Assembly (NCBI RefSeq): GCF_008040105.1
Contig: NZ_VRMG01000008.1
Location: 248,001-312,000, forward strand
Direction: 5' to 3'
Length of the DNA: 64,000 nucleotides
From: Lacisediminihabitans profunda
Lineage (GTDB): Bacteria; Actinomycetota; Actinomycetes; Actinomycetales; Microbacteriaceae
Each line of letters opens with the position of its first letter. Position 1 is the stretch's first letter. Made by a program: the position numbers and the translations under genes. Below, piece by piece: positions 1 through 8,442 of this stretch. The notes below the pieces were generated by a model. The model was not told where the DNA came from, searched no databases, and saw only the letters and a list, made by a program, of their open reading frames with translations.

Positions 1-36
1 TTCCATGGCTACTGTGCTCTCTTCTTCGCCCGCGAA

Positions 37-96
37 TGTTCCCGTTTGTCAGGATTGGACCCGCTCGCCGGGGAACAATCGTGACAAAGGGGAACA
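37..96. repeat. 60-bp hairpin downstream of dihydropyrimidinase gene
   Basis: Arms at 37-57 and 76-96 are 21-bp inverted repeats (left TGTTCCCGTTTGTCAGGATTG) with two mismatches around an 18-nt loop. It lies just after the stop codon of the gene that ends at 116 on the minus strand. There is no U-run, so it may be an actinobacterial I-shaped terminator, or another of the roughly 60-bp hairpins found at gene ends in this window. Confidence 0.6.
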
Positions 97-115
97 ACCG
101 CGGAGTTGGGGTTCA

Positions 116-1549
116 TCAGATCAGGTATTGGGAGAGGCCGCGCTTGAAGTACTTTCCGTCGCCCTTCGTTCCGACGTAGCGGTTGTCGTCGACGATGACC
201 TTGCCGCGGGAGATCACGGTGTCGACGTGCCCGTCGATCTCGAAGCCCTCCCAGGCGGAGTAGTCCATGTTCATGTGGTGGGTCTTGTTCAGGCCGATCG
301 AGGTGTGCCCGTTCGGGTCGTAGATCACGACGTCGCCGTCCGCGCCGGGCTGGATCACACCCTTCTTGCCATACATGCCGAACATGCGGGCGGGGGTCGT
401 GGAGGTCACCTCCACCCAGCGCTCGAGCGAGATCTTCTTGTCGACCACGCCCTGGTAGAGCAGGTCCATGCGGTGCTCGACCGAGCCGATGCCGTTCGGG
501 ATCTTCGAGAAGTCCCCGAGCCCCATGTCCTTCTGGCCCTTCATGCAGAACGGGCAGTGGTCGGTGGAGACCATCTGGATGTCGTTGGTGCGCAACGCCT
601 GCCACATGTGGTGCTGGTGGCCCTCCTTGCGCGAGCGCAGGGGGGTGGAGCACACCCACTTGGCCCCCTCGAAGGCTCCCCACTCCCCGCTCTGGGCGCC
701 GAGCTGCTCCTCGAGCGACAGGTACAGGTACTGGGGGCAGGTCTCGCCGAACACGTTCTGGCCGTTGTCGCGGGCGGCGGCGATCTGGTCGACCGCCTGC
801 CTGGCGCTCACGTGCACGACGTAGAGCGGCGCGCCGGTGAGGTTGGCGAGCATGATGGCACGGTGGGTGGCCTCCTCCTCCGCCTGCCACGGCCGGGTGA
901 GGCCGTGGTAGAGCGGCGAGGTGTTGCCAGCGGCCACCGCCTGCTGCACCAGCAGGTCGATCACGCTGCCGTTCTCGGCGTGCATCATGATCATCGAGCC
1001 GTTGCTCGCCGCCTTCTGCATCGCCTTGGTGATCTGGCCGTCATCGGAGAGGAAGACGCCCTTGTAGGCCATGAACAGTTTGAAGCTCGAGACGCCCTCG
1101 GCGAGCAACTCGTCCATCGCCACGAGCGACGAGTCCTGCACGTCGCTGAGGATCTGGTGGAAGCCGTAGTCGATCGCGCAGTTGCCCGCGGCCTTCTCGT
1201 GCCAGAGGTGGTACTGGTCGAGGATGTTCTCTCCCGCGTACTGCACGACGAAGTCGACGATGGATGTCGTGCCGCCCCATGCGGCGGCGCGCGTTCCCGT
1301 CTCGAAGGTGTCGCTCGCGTTCGTGCCGCCGAACGGCATCTCCATGTGGGTGTGCGCATCGATCCCGCCGGGGATCACGTACTTGCCGCGGGCGTCGATC
1401 ACGGTGTCGACGTTCGACTCGACGTCGAAGCCGAGCAGGCTCGACCCGGGGGCGAGCACCGCGGCGATCGTCTCGCCATCGATGAGCACGTCGGCCGTGG
1501 CGGTGCCGGTCGAATTGACGACCGTGCCGTTCTTGATCAGGGTCTTCAT
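116..1549 (-). CDS. hydA: Dihydropyrimidinase (D-hydantoinase family)
   Basis: Zinc amidohydrolase that opens the ring of dihydrouracil or dihydrothymine to N-carbamoyl-beta-amino acids, the second step of reductive pyrimidine breakdown; cytoplasmic. It has 477 aa, the normal family length. The metal-binding HxH lies in DAHTHMEMPFGG (H66, H68), the lysine that is carboxylated in the family is K157 in SSFKLFMAYKG, and further ligand-type segments HAEN, HVSA and STDH follow. The start ATG has a weak GGGAAG upstream. The gene lies 19 nt downstream of the amidase gene that would act on its product, so the two form an operon. A hydantoinase role on other cyclic amides cannot be excluded from sequence. 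Confidence 0.93.
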   Translation of the reverse strand: MKTLIKNGTVVNSTGTATADVLIDGETIAAVLAPGSSLLGFDVESNVDTVIDARGKYVIPGGIDAHTHMEMPFGGTNASDTFETGTRAAAWGGTTSIVDFVVQYAGENILDQYHLWHEKAAGNCAIDYGFHQILSDVQDSSLVAMDELLAEGVSSFKLFMAYKGVFLSDDGQITKAMQKAASNGSMIMMHAENGSVIDLLVQQAVAAGNTSPLYHGLTRPWQAEEEATHRAIMLANLTGAPLYVVHVSARQAVDQIAAARDNGQNVFGETCPQYLYLSLEEQLGAQSGEWGAFEGAKWVCSTPLRSRKEGHQHHMWQALRTNDIQMVSTDHCPFCMKGQKDMGLGDFSKIPNGIGSVEHRMDLLYQGVVDKKISLERWVEVTSTTPARMFGMYGKKGVIQPGADGDVVIYDPNGHTSIGLNKTHHMNMDYSAWEGFEIDGHVDTVISRGKVIVDDNRYVGTKGDGKYFKRGLSQYLI

Positions 1550-1568
1550 CGCGATTCTTCCCGCCGCT

Positions 1569-2417
1569 CTACGGCGCCACCGTCGCGGTGTACGACTCCG
1601 GCCGGCGATCCCGGTAGAACTGCCAGGCGTTGCGCACCTCGCGCAGCACGTCGAGGTCGAGGTCGCGGATCACGATCTCGGTCTTGTCGGTGCTCGCGAC
1701 ATCCCCCACGAAGTTGCCCCGCGGGTCGACGAAGTACGAGCTGCCGTAGAAGGTGACGGCGGCGTCGCCGAACTCCTCCGTCTCGGTGCCGATCCGGTTG
1801 TTGGCCCCGATGAAATACTGGTTCGCCGCCGCAGCGGCGGGCTGTTCCAGCTCCCACAGGCGGTTGGAGAGGCCGGGTTTGGTGGCCGAGGGATTGAAGA
1901 CGATCTGCGCGCCGCCCAGCCCCAGTTCGCGCCATCCCTCCGGAAAGTGCCGGTCGTAACAGATGTACACGCCGACCTTGCCGACGGCGGTGTCGAAGAC
2001 CGGGTAGCCGAGGTTGCCTGGACGGAAGTAGAACTTCTCCCAGAACTGCGGGAGGTTCGGGATGTGGTGCTTGCGGTACTTGCCGAGCATCGTGCCGTCG
2101 GCGTCGATCACGACAGCCGTGTTGTAGTACACGCCCGGCATGTCCTCTTCGTAGATCGGCAGCACGATCACGAGCTTCAGTTCCTTGGCGAGAGCCTGGA
2201 AGCGCTCGACGGTCGGGCCCGGAATCGTCTCGGCGTAGTCGTAGTACTTGGTGTCCTCGATGATGCCGAAGTACGGCCCGTAGAAGAGCTCCTGGAAGCA
2301 GATGATCTGCGCGCCCTGCGCGGCGGCATCCCGGGCGAACTGTTCGTGCTTGGCGATCATGGATTCCTTGTCGCCGGTCCATGTGGTTTGGGTGAGCGCT
2401 GCACGTACGACAGTCAT
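1569..2417 (-). CDS. Nitrilase-superfamily amidohydrolase, probable beta-ureidopropionase
   Basis: Carbon-nitrogen hydrolase of 282 aa. The catalytic triad is visible: Glu43 in FQELFYGPYF, Lys116 in YRKHHIPN and Cys153 in VYICYDRHFPE. The neighbouring dihydropyrimidinase suggests it hydrolyses N-carbamoyl-beta-alanine to beta-alanine, CO2 and ammonia; N-carbamoylputrescine amidase is the main alternative in this family. The ATG at 2417 was chosen over an in-frame upstream start at 2465 because GGAGG (2423-2427) sits 5 nt before it and homologues start near this point. It is first in the operon and divergent from the MocR regulator, which probably controls it. Confidence 0.88.
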   Translation of the reverse strand: MTVVRAALTQTTWTGDKESMIAKHEQFARDAAAQGAQIICFQELFYGPYFGIIEDTKYYDYAETIPGPTVERFQALAKELKLVIVLPIYEEDMPGVYYNTAVVIDADGTMLGKYRKHHIPNLPQFWEKFYFRPGNLGYPVFDTAVGKVGVYICYDRHFPEGWRELGLGGAQIVFNPSATKPGLSNRLWELEQPAAAAANQYFIGANNRIGTETEEFGDAAVTFYGSSYFVDPRGNFVGDVASTDKTEIVIRDLDLDVLREVRNAWQFYRDRRPESYTATVAP

Positions 2418-2457
2418 CGGGGCCTCCATTGCCATCTTCGTTTTGTTATTGTGCGCC

Positions 2458-2503
2458 GTAAACATTTCCCATATGTTTCATTGTGTGACGTTGGCGTAAA
2501 CAT
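2458..2503. promoter_or_regulatory. Candidate MocR operator between pyrimidine operon and mocR
   Basis: In the 132-bp divergent gap, GTAAACAT occurs as a direct repeat at 2458-2465 and 2496-2503, and ATGTTT at 2473-2478 forms an inverted pair with the first copy (AAACAT, 2460-2465). MocR-type regulators commonly bind direct repeats near their own promoter, so this is the natural binding site. The regulator assignment is inferred from position. Confidence 0.45.
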
Positions 2504-2549
2504 AGAGGCGAATCGGAATCAGATCAATGGTTGAGCGCAAGGACGTGTC

Positions 2550-3902
2550 GTGACGGCGATCGCGCGGGCCGTCGAGGAGACGTCGCCGCATGGCATCGCC
2601 GCGGCGGTCGCCCGCCTGATCACCTCCGGCGACCTCGCCCCCGGCGACCGGCTGCCGACCGTGCGGGAACTCGCCGCCGACCTCGGTGTGAGCCCGGCGA
2701 CGGTGAGCCACGCCTGGCAGGCTCTGTCGAGCGTCGGCCTCATCATCTCGCGCGGCCGAAGCGGGAGCTTCGTGATGGCCACCCCACGCAAGTGGCTTCC
2801 CCCGCGGTTCCAGGGGCTCGCCGGCCAGCTCGAGGCCACCCGACTCGACCTCTCCACCGGCACCCCGGATCCGGTACTCCTCCCGGCGCTCGGCCCGGCC
2901 CTCTCCCGCGTGTCGATGCGGGCCGGCACCGTGAGCTACCTCGACCAGCCGGTGATCCCGGAGCTCGAGGCCATCCTGCGCTCGACCTGGTCGTACGAGG
3001 TCGAGGCGGTGACCGTGGTCGACGGCGCCCTCGACGCTCTCTCCCGCGCGATGGAGATCACGGTTCGTTTTGGTGACCGGGTGGTGGTGGAGGATCCCGG
3101 CTTCCCGCCCATCTTCGACCTGCTCGACCACTTCGGTGCGGTGCGGGTCCCCGTCGGGCTCGACGCCGACGGGATGCGCCCCGACCTGCTCGAGGAGGCC
3201 CTCACCCTGCGGCCGACCGTGATCATCCTGCAGCCGCGGGCCCAGAACCCCACCGGTCGGTCGATGACGAAGGCGCGGGCCGAGGAACTCGCCCGCGTCG
3301 TGAAGCGCAGCCGCCACGCGAGCGACGCCATCATCATCGAGGACGACCACTCCGGCGAGATCGCCGCGACGAGGGATGTGAGCCTCGGGGCGTGGCTGCC
3401 CGACCAGGTCATCCACATCCGCAGCTTCTCCAAGTCCCACGGCCCCGACCTGCGGATCGCGGCGGTCGGCGGCAACACCGAGATCATCGAGCAGCTCGTG
3501 GCTCGTCGGATCCTCGGGCCGGGCTGGACCTCGCGGATGCTGCAGACGATACTGCACGACCTGCTCACCGACTCCACCTCCGTCTCCGAGGTGAACGACG
3601 CCCGCCGCGTCTACCGCGCACGCCAGCGCAAGCTGTCGGAGGCGCTCGGCCGGGCGGGCCTCACGGTCGCCCCGGCCGACGGCATCAACACCTGGCTGCC
3701 CGTCGCGGACGAGCGCACCGCGGTCGTGCGGCTCGCCGCTGCCGGGATCCGCGTGGCGGCGGGCACGCCGTTCCAGGTGGGCCAGGCCGGGCAGGGCAGC
3801 CTCGCCGGTCCCGGCGGACACTTCGTGCGCGTGACGGCGGGCCTGGTTCGGGACGACTTCGACTCCGTCGCCGCCAGCCTCGCCTCAGCGGCGTGGCCCT
3901 AG
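2550..3902 (+). CDS. MocR-type transcriptional regulator (GntR HTH fused to PLP aminotransferase fold)
   Basis: 450 aa. Residues about 10-75 form a GntR-type winged helix (RLPTVRELAADLGVSPATVS). The rest is a fold-type I aminotransferase-like domain with the PLP-lysine segment RSFSKSHGPDLR and the upstream QNPTGRS and EDDHSGE motifs. The domain usually senses PLP or an amino compound rather than catalysing. GTG start with AAGGA (2539-2543) 6 nt upstream. Divergent from the pyrimidine degradation operon, its likely target. Its TAG stop codon lies inside the CTAG that the downstream IS element duplicated, so the insertion left the coding sequence intact. Confidence 0.9.
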   Translation: MTAIARAVEETSPHGIAAAVARLITSGDLAPGDRLPTVRELAADLGVSPATVSHAWQALSSVGLIISRGRSGSFVMATPRKWLPPRFQGLAGQLEATRLDLSTGTPDPVLLPALGPALSRVSMRAGTVSYLDQPVIPELEAILRSTWSYEVEAVTVVDGALDALSRAMEITVRFGDRVVVEDPGFPPIFDLLDHFGAVRVPVGLDADGMRPDLLEEALTLRPTVIILQPRAQNPTGRSMTKARAEELARVVKRSRHASDAIIIEDDHSGEIAATRDVSLGAWLPDQVIHIRSFSKSHGPDLRIAAVGGNTEIIEQLVARRILGPGWTSRMLQTILHDLLTDSTSVSEVNDARRVYRARQRKLSEALGRAGLTVAPADGINTWLPVADERTAVVRLAAAGIRVAAGTPFQVGQAGQGSLAGPGGHFVRVTAGLVRDDFDSVAASLASAAWP

Positions 3903-4842
3903 GGCGTGTCTCCTTATCGTTGCTGGTGATGTTTGCCATCATTTTTGGGTGACTCGTTTTGCTGTGTTGTCGGATGCCCAGTGGGCTCGGATCGAGCCGT
4001 TGATGCCCAGTTCGGTCGGTCGGTCGGGGAGGCCTTTTCAGGACCACCGGCGGGTCGTGGAGGGGATCATCTACCGGTATCGGGCCGGGATTCCGTGGCG
4101 GGACTTGCCGGATCACTTCGGTTCGTGGAAGACGGTCTGGAAACGGCACCGGCGGTTCTCGGGAGACGGGACCTGGGATCTGGTTCTCACCCGGCTGCTC
4201 GCTGATGCCGATGCGGCCGGGGTGATCGAGTGGGAGGTGTCGGTGGATTCCACGGTGAACCGTGCCCACCAGCACGCTACGAACCTTCCCCGCGACACAG
4301 GGGGACCTGTCGAATTACACGAAATTTCGGCACGAGCCTCCTGATCATGCAATCGGCCGGTCGCGCGGCGGTTTGACGACGAAGATCCACCATCTGTGCG
4401 ATGCGAAAATGCGTCCGCTGGTAGTGATTGTCGCCCCGGGGCAGGGTGGCGACGCACCGATGTTCCCGTATCTGTTGACTGCGCTGGAAGTGCCACGGCA
4501 TGGCCCGGGACGACCTCGGTCGACCCCGGTTCGGGCCCTCGGCGACAAGGCGTATTCGTCGAAAGCGATCAGGAAGCTGCTGCGGTCCCGCGGCATTCAG
4601 GCAGTCATACCGGAACCGGCAGACCAGATCGGCCACCGGAAACGGCGCGGCAGCAAGGGTGGCCGGCCGCCCGCCTTTGACAAGGAGATTTACAAACGCC
4701 GCAACGTCGTCGAACGCTCCTTCAACACGTTCAAACAATGGCGTGGCATCGCCACCCGCTACGACAAACTCGCCATCACCTACCGCGGCGGAGCCGTCCT
4801 CAGGGCCATCACAATCTGGCTCAAAGCATTAGGAGACACGCC
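3903..4842 (+). mobile_element. IS5-family (IS427-like) insertion sequence, 940 bp
   Basis: Terminal inverted repeats of 15 bp, GGCGTGTCTCCTTAT at 3903-3917 and its inverse at 4828-4842, match at 14 positions. They are flanked by CTAG at 3899-3902 and 4843-4846, a 4-bp target duplication typical of IS427-group elements. Inside are two overlapping frames encoding the halves of a DDE transposase. The left CTAG holds the stop codon of the MocR gene; the right CTAG supplies the TAG stop of the transposase. The perfect duplication and near-perfect ends suggest a fairly recent insertion. Confidence 0.92.
3949..4344 (+). CDS. IS5-family transposase, N-terminal part (orfA)
   Basis: 131 aa. Contains the N-terminal domain of IS427-type transposases (LSDAQWARIEPLMP, YRYRAGIPWRDLPDHFGSW) and the first catalytic aspartate in VSVDSTVNRAHQH. 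The frame ends before the rest of the DDE domain, which continues in the next frame. The change from this frame to the downstream one is +1 (or -2), within roughly 4310-4340 where the overlap has the phrase gaaatttcggcacg. Many members of this group make full transposase by frameshifting; a disabling mutation is the alternative. Confidence 0.88.
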   Translation: MTRFAVLSDAQWARIEPLMPSSVGRSGRPFQDHRRVVEGIIYRYRAGIPWRDLPDHFGSWKTVWKRHRRFSGDGTWDLVLTRLLADADAAGVIEWEVSVDSTVNRAHQHATNLPRDTGGPVELHEISARAS

Positions 4843-4846
4843 CTAG
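4262..4846 (+). CDS. IS5-family transposase, C-terminal part (orfB)
   Basis: Carries the remaining catalytic residues: aspartate in ALGDKAYSS and glutamate in NVVERSFNTFKQWRGIA, with the typical PPDHAIGRSRGGLTTKIH lead-in. The first recognisable family residues begin near 4325, so the start at 4262 is only the open-frame boundary; the product is probably made as a fusion with orfA. The TAG stop (4844-4846) belongs to the duplicated target site, so the length of this protein depends on where the element lands. Confidence 0.85.
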   Translation: MPTSTLRTFPATQGDLSNYTKFRHEPPDHAIGRSRGGLTTKIHHLCDAKMRPLVVIVAPGQGGDAPMFPYLLTALEVPRHGPGRPRSTPVRALGDKAYSSKAIRKLLRSRGIQAVIPEPADQIGHRKRRGSKGGRPPAFDKEIYKRRNVVERSFNTFKQWRGIATRYDKLAITYRGGAVLRAITIWLKALGDTP

Positions 4847-4900
4847 ACCCAAGCCGGGAGGCCGCACACGAGCCTCGCGCCCAGTCCTCGCGCCTAGTCC

Positions 4901-7159
4901 CTAGGCCTCGCGGTTGAGCCGCGCCGCCAGGCGGGCCCAGAGCGACCGCGGGGCGATCGCCGCCCGAAGCCTTCGCCAGCGTCCGGCGGTCGCGCGGAGG
5001 CCGCCGACCACCGTCAGCACGTCACCGGACGCCCCCGGGTACGCACCGCCGCCGCTCGGCGCCGCGTAGCTCTCCCGTTCGACGGCGACCCGGAGGCGGC
5101 CGAGGGCCGGGTGCGCCCCCGGCACATGGGTAGCGAGCATCTCCTCCGCCTCCCGTGGCGTCGCCGTCTGTGGGATCGCGTAGCCGAGGTCGTCCGCCGA
5201 CTGCAGCACCTCACGCCAGGCGACGACGGCCTGGGCCGTTCCCGCTCGCAGCGAGCGCACCCGGCGGCGGCGCTGCAGGCTCCTGACCGGCCCGGGGACG
5301 GAGGTCACCAGCGCCACCAACAGCAGCGCGAACGCCGTCCAGAGCCACGAGTTGAGTCCGGCGATCCCGCCGCCGTTCGCCCGGTTGGGGCCGGAGGGAT
5401 CCAGAGGGTTGACCGAGGCCGACGACGACGGCCGCGGGGCGGCGGCCGGCGAGTTCGACGCGGGGGTCGAATTGACCGGGATCGGCACATCGGCCAGGCT
5501 CTGGTCGGCGTAGCTCGGGATGTCGCCCCGTCCGGGAGTCGGCTCGAAACGGGTCCAGCCGATGCCCTCGAAGTACAGCTCCGGCCAGGCGTGAAGGTCG
5601 TGGGAGGTCACCTCGAAGAGGGTGCGGCCCGCGCTGTCGAAACCGGTGCGGGATCCGGGCAGAAAGCCGATCGCAATCCTCGACGGGATGCCGAGGCTGC
5701 GCGCCATCACCGCCATGGCCGACGCGAAGTGGATGCAGTACCCCGATTTCGCCTTGAGGAACGCGGCGACGACCTTCATTCCCGTGCCGTCGTAGCCGGC
5801 CTTCACCGGGGCGGTCTCGGAGTATTCGAAGTCGCCGATCCGGAAGAAGTCCTGCAGCAGCAGCGCCTTCTCATAGTTGCTTGGCGCGCCGCCCGCCACC
5901 GCCTGGGCTGTCGCGCCGATCACCGCCGGGATGTCGGCCGGGAGGTCCAGGTAGGGTGCAAGACCGCTCGGCACGGTGGAGCCGGCGGCCTCGAGTTGCG
6001 CCGGCGTCGGCGAGATCGTGAGGCTCACGGCCCGATAGGACTCGCCCTCCGCGGTCTGGTTGGGGCTGCGCACCACGAGTCCGGCCGGATCCCAGAACCA
6101 GTCACCGACGAGCCCGCTGATCGTGGTGGTGGGGTACGGAAGGGGGAGCCACGGACTCGTGAGGGACTTGATCGAGACGTAGCTCGTTTCGTTCGATCGG
6201 CCCACGTCGGGCGACAGTCCTGGGGCCTCCCCCAGCTTGTTCGTCGTGTTGCCCCGGTTGACCGAGAAATTGTCTGGGCTCCAGCTCGATCCGACGAATT
6301 TCTCCAGGCTCACGAGCCTCAGGTAGTGCCCGTCGCCCGACTTCGTGCTGTAGTCGAGCACCGTGTGCTCGATGTCCTGGCGCAGGTCGTCGCCGAGGGA
6401 GAGCACCGGGTTCACGCCCGTGCTGAGCCCCGATCCGACCTCCTCCGCCGGCGTGACAGCGGGAAGCACGAGCGGGAGCACCATCGTGCCGACGATGATC
6501 GCCGAGGCGAGTGACACGGTCGCGCGAGTGAGCCTGAGGGGCACGGCGCTCCGCAGGAGCAGCAGGAACGCGAGGGCAGCGGCCACGAACACGAACGGGT
6601 CGGTGGAATCGATGGACACGACACTGGGCACCGCGAGGAGCACGGCGAGCGGGATGCCGGCGAGCGCCGGAAAACGCAGGGTGAGCGCGATCAGGTCGGC
6701 GATCCACGCGATTGCCCCCACTCCGGCGCAGAGCAGGAAGGTGATCGGGATGTTCGCCACGGCCGGCAGGGACTGCCGGTTGATCGACACGGCGGCGGCA
6801 TCGGTCAGTTCGCGGAACCGCTCGAACGAGTCGCCGGTCGGCACGACTCCGAGAAAGCCGGTGCCGGAGGCGAAGAACAGCGTCAGCGCTCCCCCGAACA
6901 CGAGTAGCGACAGGAGCGGCGGCAGCCATCGGTACCGCGTGAGGTAGCGCGCGCCGGTCGCCGTCCCGAGCACGAGCGCGCTGAGCAGCACGAGCTGGAT
7001 CCACCAGAGCGCACCCTCGAGGATCACGTGCAGTCCGGTGATCGTGGCGATCAGCGCGAGGAGGAGCGCGCCGCTCACCCTCACCGAGCGATCCCGGCCG
7101 AAATCGGAGGGTGCGGTGGCGGCGGGGCGGAGCCTGCTCGCCGCGCTAACCGCGTGCAC
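4901..7159 (-). CDS. Membrane transglutaminase-like protein (TgpA/DUF3488 type)
   Basis: 752 aa. An N-terminal block of about six membrane segments (residues about 25-240) is followed by an extracytoplasmic transglutaminase-core domain with Cys in KSGYCIHFASAMAVMARSLG and His in SHDLHAWPELYF, a Pro/Ser-rich linker, one more membrane segment and a DUF4129-like tail. The start is GTG at 7159: AGGAGG stands 6 nt upstream, whereas an in-frame GTG at 7180 would put that site inside the gene. It overlaps the DUF58 gene by 14 nt and ends the moxR-DUF58-tgpA operon. Substrate unknown; cell-surface protein processing is plausible. Confidence 0.9.
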   Translation of the reverse strand: MHAVSAASRLRPAATAPSDFGRDRSVRVSGALLLALIATITGLHVILEGALWWIQLVLLSALVLGTATGARYLTRYRWLPPLLSLLVFGGALTLFFASGTGFLGVVPTGDSFERFRELTDAAAVSINRQSLPAVANIPITFLLCAGVGAIAWIADLIALTLRFPALAGIPLAVLLAVPSVVSIDSTDPFVFVAAALAFLLLLRSAVPLRLTRATVSLASAIIVGTMVLPLVLPAVTPAEEVGSGLSTGVNPVLSLGDDLRQDIEHTVLDYSTKSGDGHYLRLVSLEKFVGSSWSPDNFSVNRGNTTNKLGEAPGLSPDVGRSNETSYVSIKSLTSPWLPLPYPTTTISGLVGDWFWDPAGLVVRSPNQTAEGESYRAVSLTISPTPAQLEAAGSTVPSGLAPYLDLPADIPAVIGATAQAVAGGAPSNYEKALLLQDFFRIGDFEYSETAPVKAGYDGTGMKVVAAFLKAKSGYCIHFASAMAVMARSLGIPSRIAIGFLPGSRTGFDSAGRTLFEVTSHDLHAWPELYFEGIGWTRFEPTPGRGDIPSYADQSLADVPIPVNSTPASNSPAAAPRPSSSASVNPLDPSGPNRANGGGIAGLNSWLWTAFALLLVALVTSVPGPVRSLQRRRRVRSLRAGTAQAVVAWREVLQSADDLGYAIPQTATPREAEEMLATHVPGAHPALGRLRVAVERESYAAPSGGGAYPGASGDVLTVVGGLRATAGRWRRLRAAIAPRSLWARLAARLNREA

Positions 7160-8435
7160 GGCTCGCCTCCTGGGCGGCACCGACCGCGCGCCAGACGGAC
7201 TCTATCGGTTCGCCGACGGCCACCGGGATGCAGATCCAGCCGCCCGCGCGCAGCACGCCGGCCAGCGCCAGCTGGCGGGGCGAGACGAGGAAGGCGACGG
7301 CGAGATCGAAGGAGTGGCGCTGGGTGACGAGACGCTCGACGAGCTGGTGGTCGGGCTCCGAGAGCACCGCGAAGATGGAGCCCTGGGAGCGGTCCGGCCG
7401 GTCCACGCCGCTGAGGAGGGTGAGGTCAGAGGTCGCGTCGTCGACGAGCCGCACCACGGCGAGGCTCTCGAGGAACTCGTTCGGGCGATCGGGCGGCGCG
7501 AGTTGCTGCTGCCCGGTCTCGATCACGCGCACGACGAATCCGCTGCGCAGCAGGTGAAGTCCGACCGAGGCGATCAGGGAGACCGCCCGCTCGAAGGATT
7601 CGCTCTCCGGCTGGTCGACCTCGCGCCCCGACTCGGCGTCGCGGTAGCGGACGCGGCGGGTCTCCAGCACGATGCGCGCCTCCGCGTGGCTTCGCTGCTC
7701 CTCCTGGCGCACCATGAGCTCGCCATGGTGGGCGGATGCGCGCCAGTGCACGCGCCGGAGGGCGTCCCCGCGTCGGTACTCCCGGGTCATGAGGTCGTCT
7801 TCGCCGCCGAGCGCCCTGCGCTGCAGCGTGCGGGTCGGCCCCTCGTCTGCGGCGATCGACACGACGTTGTCTGGCAGGGCCACCACATCCGGGGTCACGA
7901 TCAGGGTCTGCATCGCGCCGGCGACGGCCTCGCCCGTCGCGAGGCCGAAGGGGTCGGCGAAGTCGACGAGCATCGGCCCCACCGGGAAGGCTCCGCGGAT
8001 CGGGGGAACCAGCTCATACTTCATGCGGGCCGAATTGCCTCGCCCGGCGAACCGTGGCCCCCGCGGCTTGAGCGCGCCGAGCCGCCCGGGCTGGGTGGAG
8101 TACGGCCGCCATGGCCAGGTGTCACGCCAGGCGACCTCCATGGTCGGCGTGGTGGCCTGGTTCTCGATGTCGAGGTGCACCACGGTGGGATGTCCCGCGC
8201 TCACCACGGAGGGCGCGAAGGTTCGGCGCACCGACATCCGCACCCTCCGCCACCGCACGAAGGCGAGGGCAACGAGCGGCAGCAAGACGAGGAAGCTGCC
8301 GAGGTAGAGCAGCTCCCGCCGCCCCAACCAGTAGGCGAGCGGCAGGGCGGCGGCGCCGAGGACGAGCAGCACCACCCCGCGTCTGGTCAGTCGCGCCGTG
8401 CGCGAGGAGCGCCGTCGGCGCCAGCGGCTGGACAT
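7146..8435 (-). CDS. DUF58 (von Willebrand A-like) protein
   Basis: 429 aa. Two membrane helices near residues 15-65 (GVVLLVLGAAALPLAYWLG and the following hydrophobic run), then a DUF58 domain containing the DLMTREYRRGDALRRVHWRA block that defines the family. DUF58 proteins work with MoxR ATPases, probably in assembling or activating partner complexes at the membrane. The ATG at 8435 was chosen because it lies 7 nt after the moxR stop and the upstream extension reads moxR sequence out of frame. Middle gene of a three-gene operon. Confidence 0.88.
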   Translation of the reverse strand: MSSRWRRRRSSRTARLTRRGVVLLVLGAAALPLAYWLGRRELLYLGSFLVLLPLVALAFVRWRRVRMSVRRTFAPSVVSAGHPTVVHLDIENQATTPTMEVAWRDTWPWRPYSTQPGRLGALKPRGPRFAGRGNSARMKYELVPPIRGAFPVGPMLVDFADPFGLATGEAVAGAMQTLIVTPDVVALPDNVVSIAADEGPTRTLQRRALGGEDDLMTREYRRGDALRRVHWRASAHHGELMVRQEEQRSHAEARIVLETRRVRYRDAESGREVDQPESESFERAVSLIASVGLHLLRSGFVVRVIETGQQQLAPPDRPNEFLESLAVVRLVDDATSDLTLLSGVDRPDRSQGSIFAVLSEPDHQLVERLVTQRHSFDLAVAFLVSPRQLALAGVLRAGGWICIPVAVGEPIESVWRAVGAAQEASRARG

Positions 8436-8442
8436 GGCGGTC

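Noticed and set aside
5-1756. 583-codon open frame on the plus strand
   Set aside because: Antisense to the dihydropyrimidinase gene with its metal motifs.
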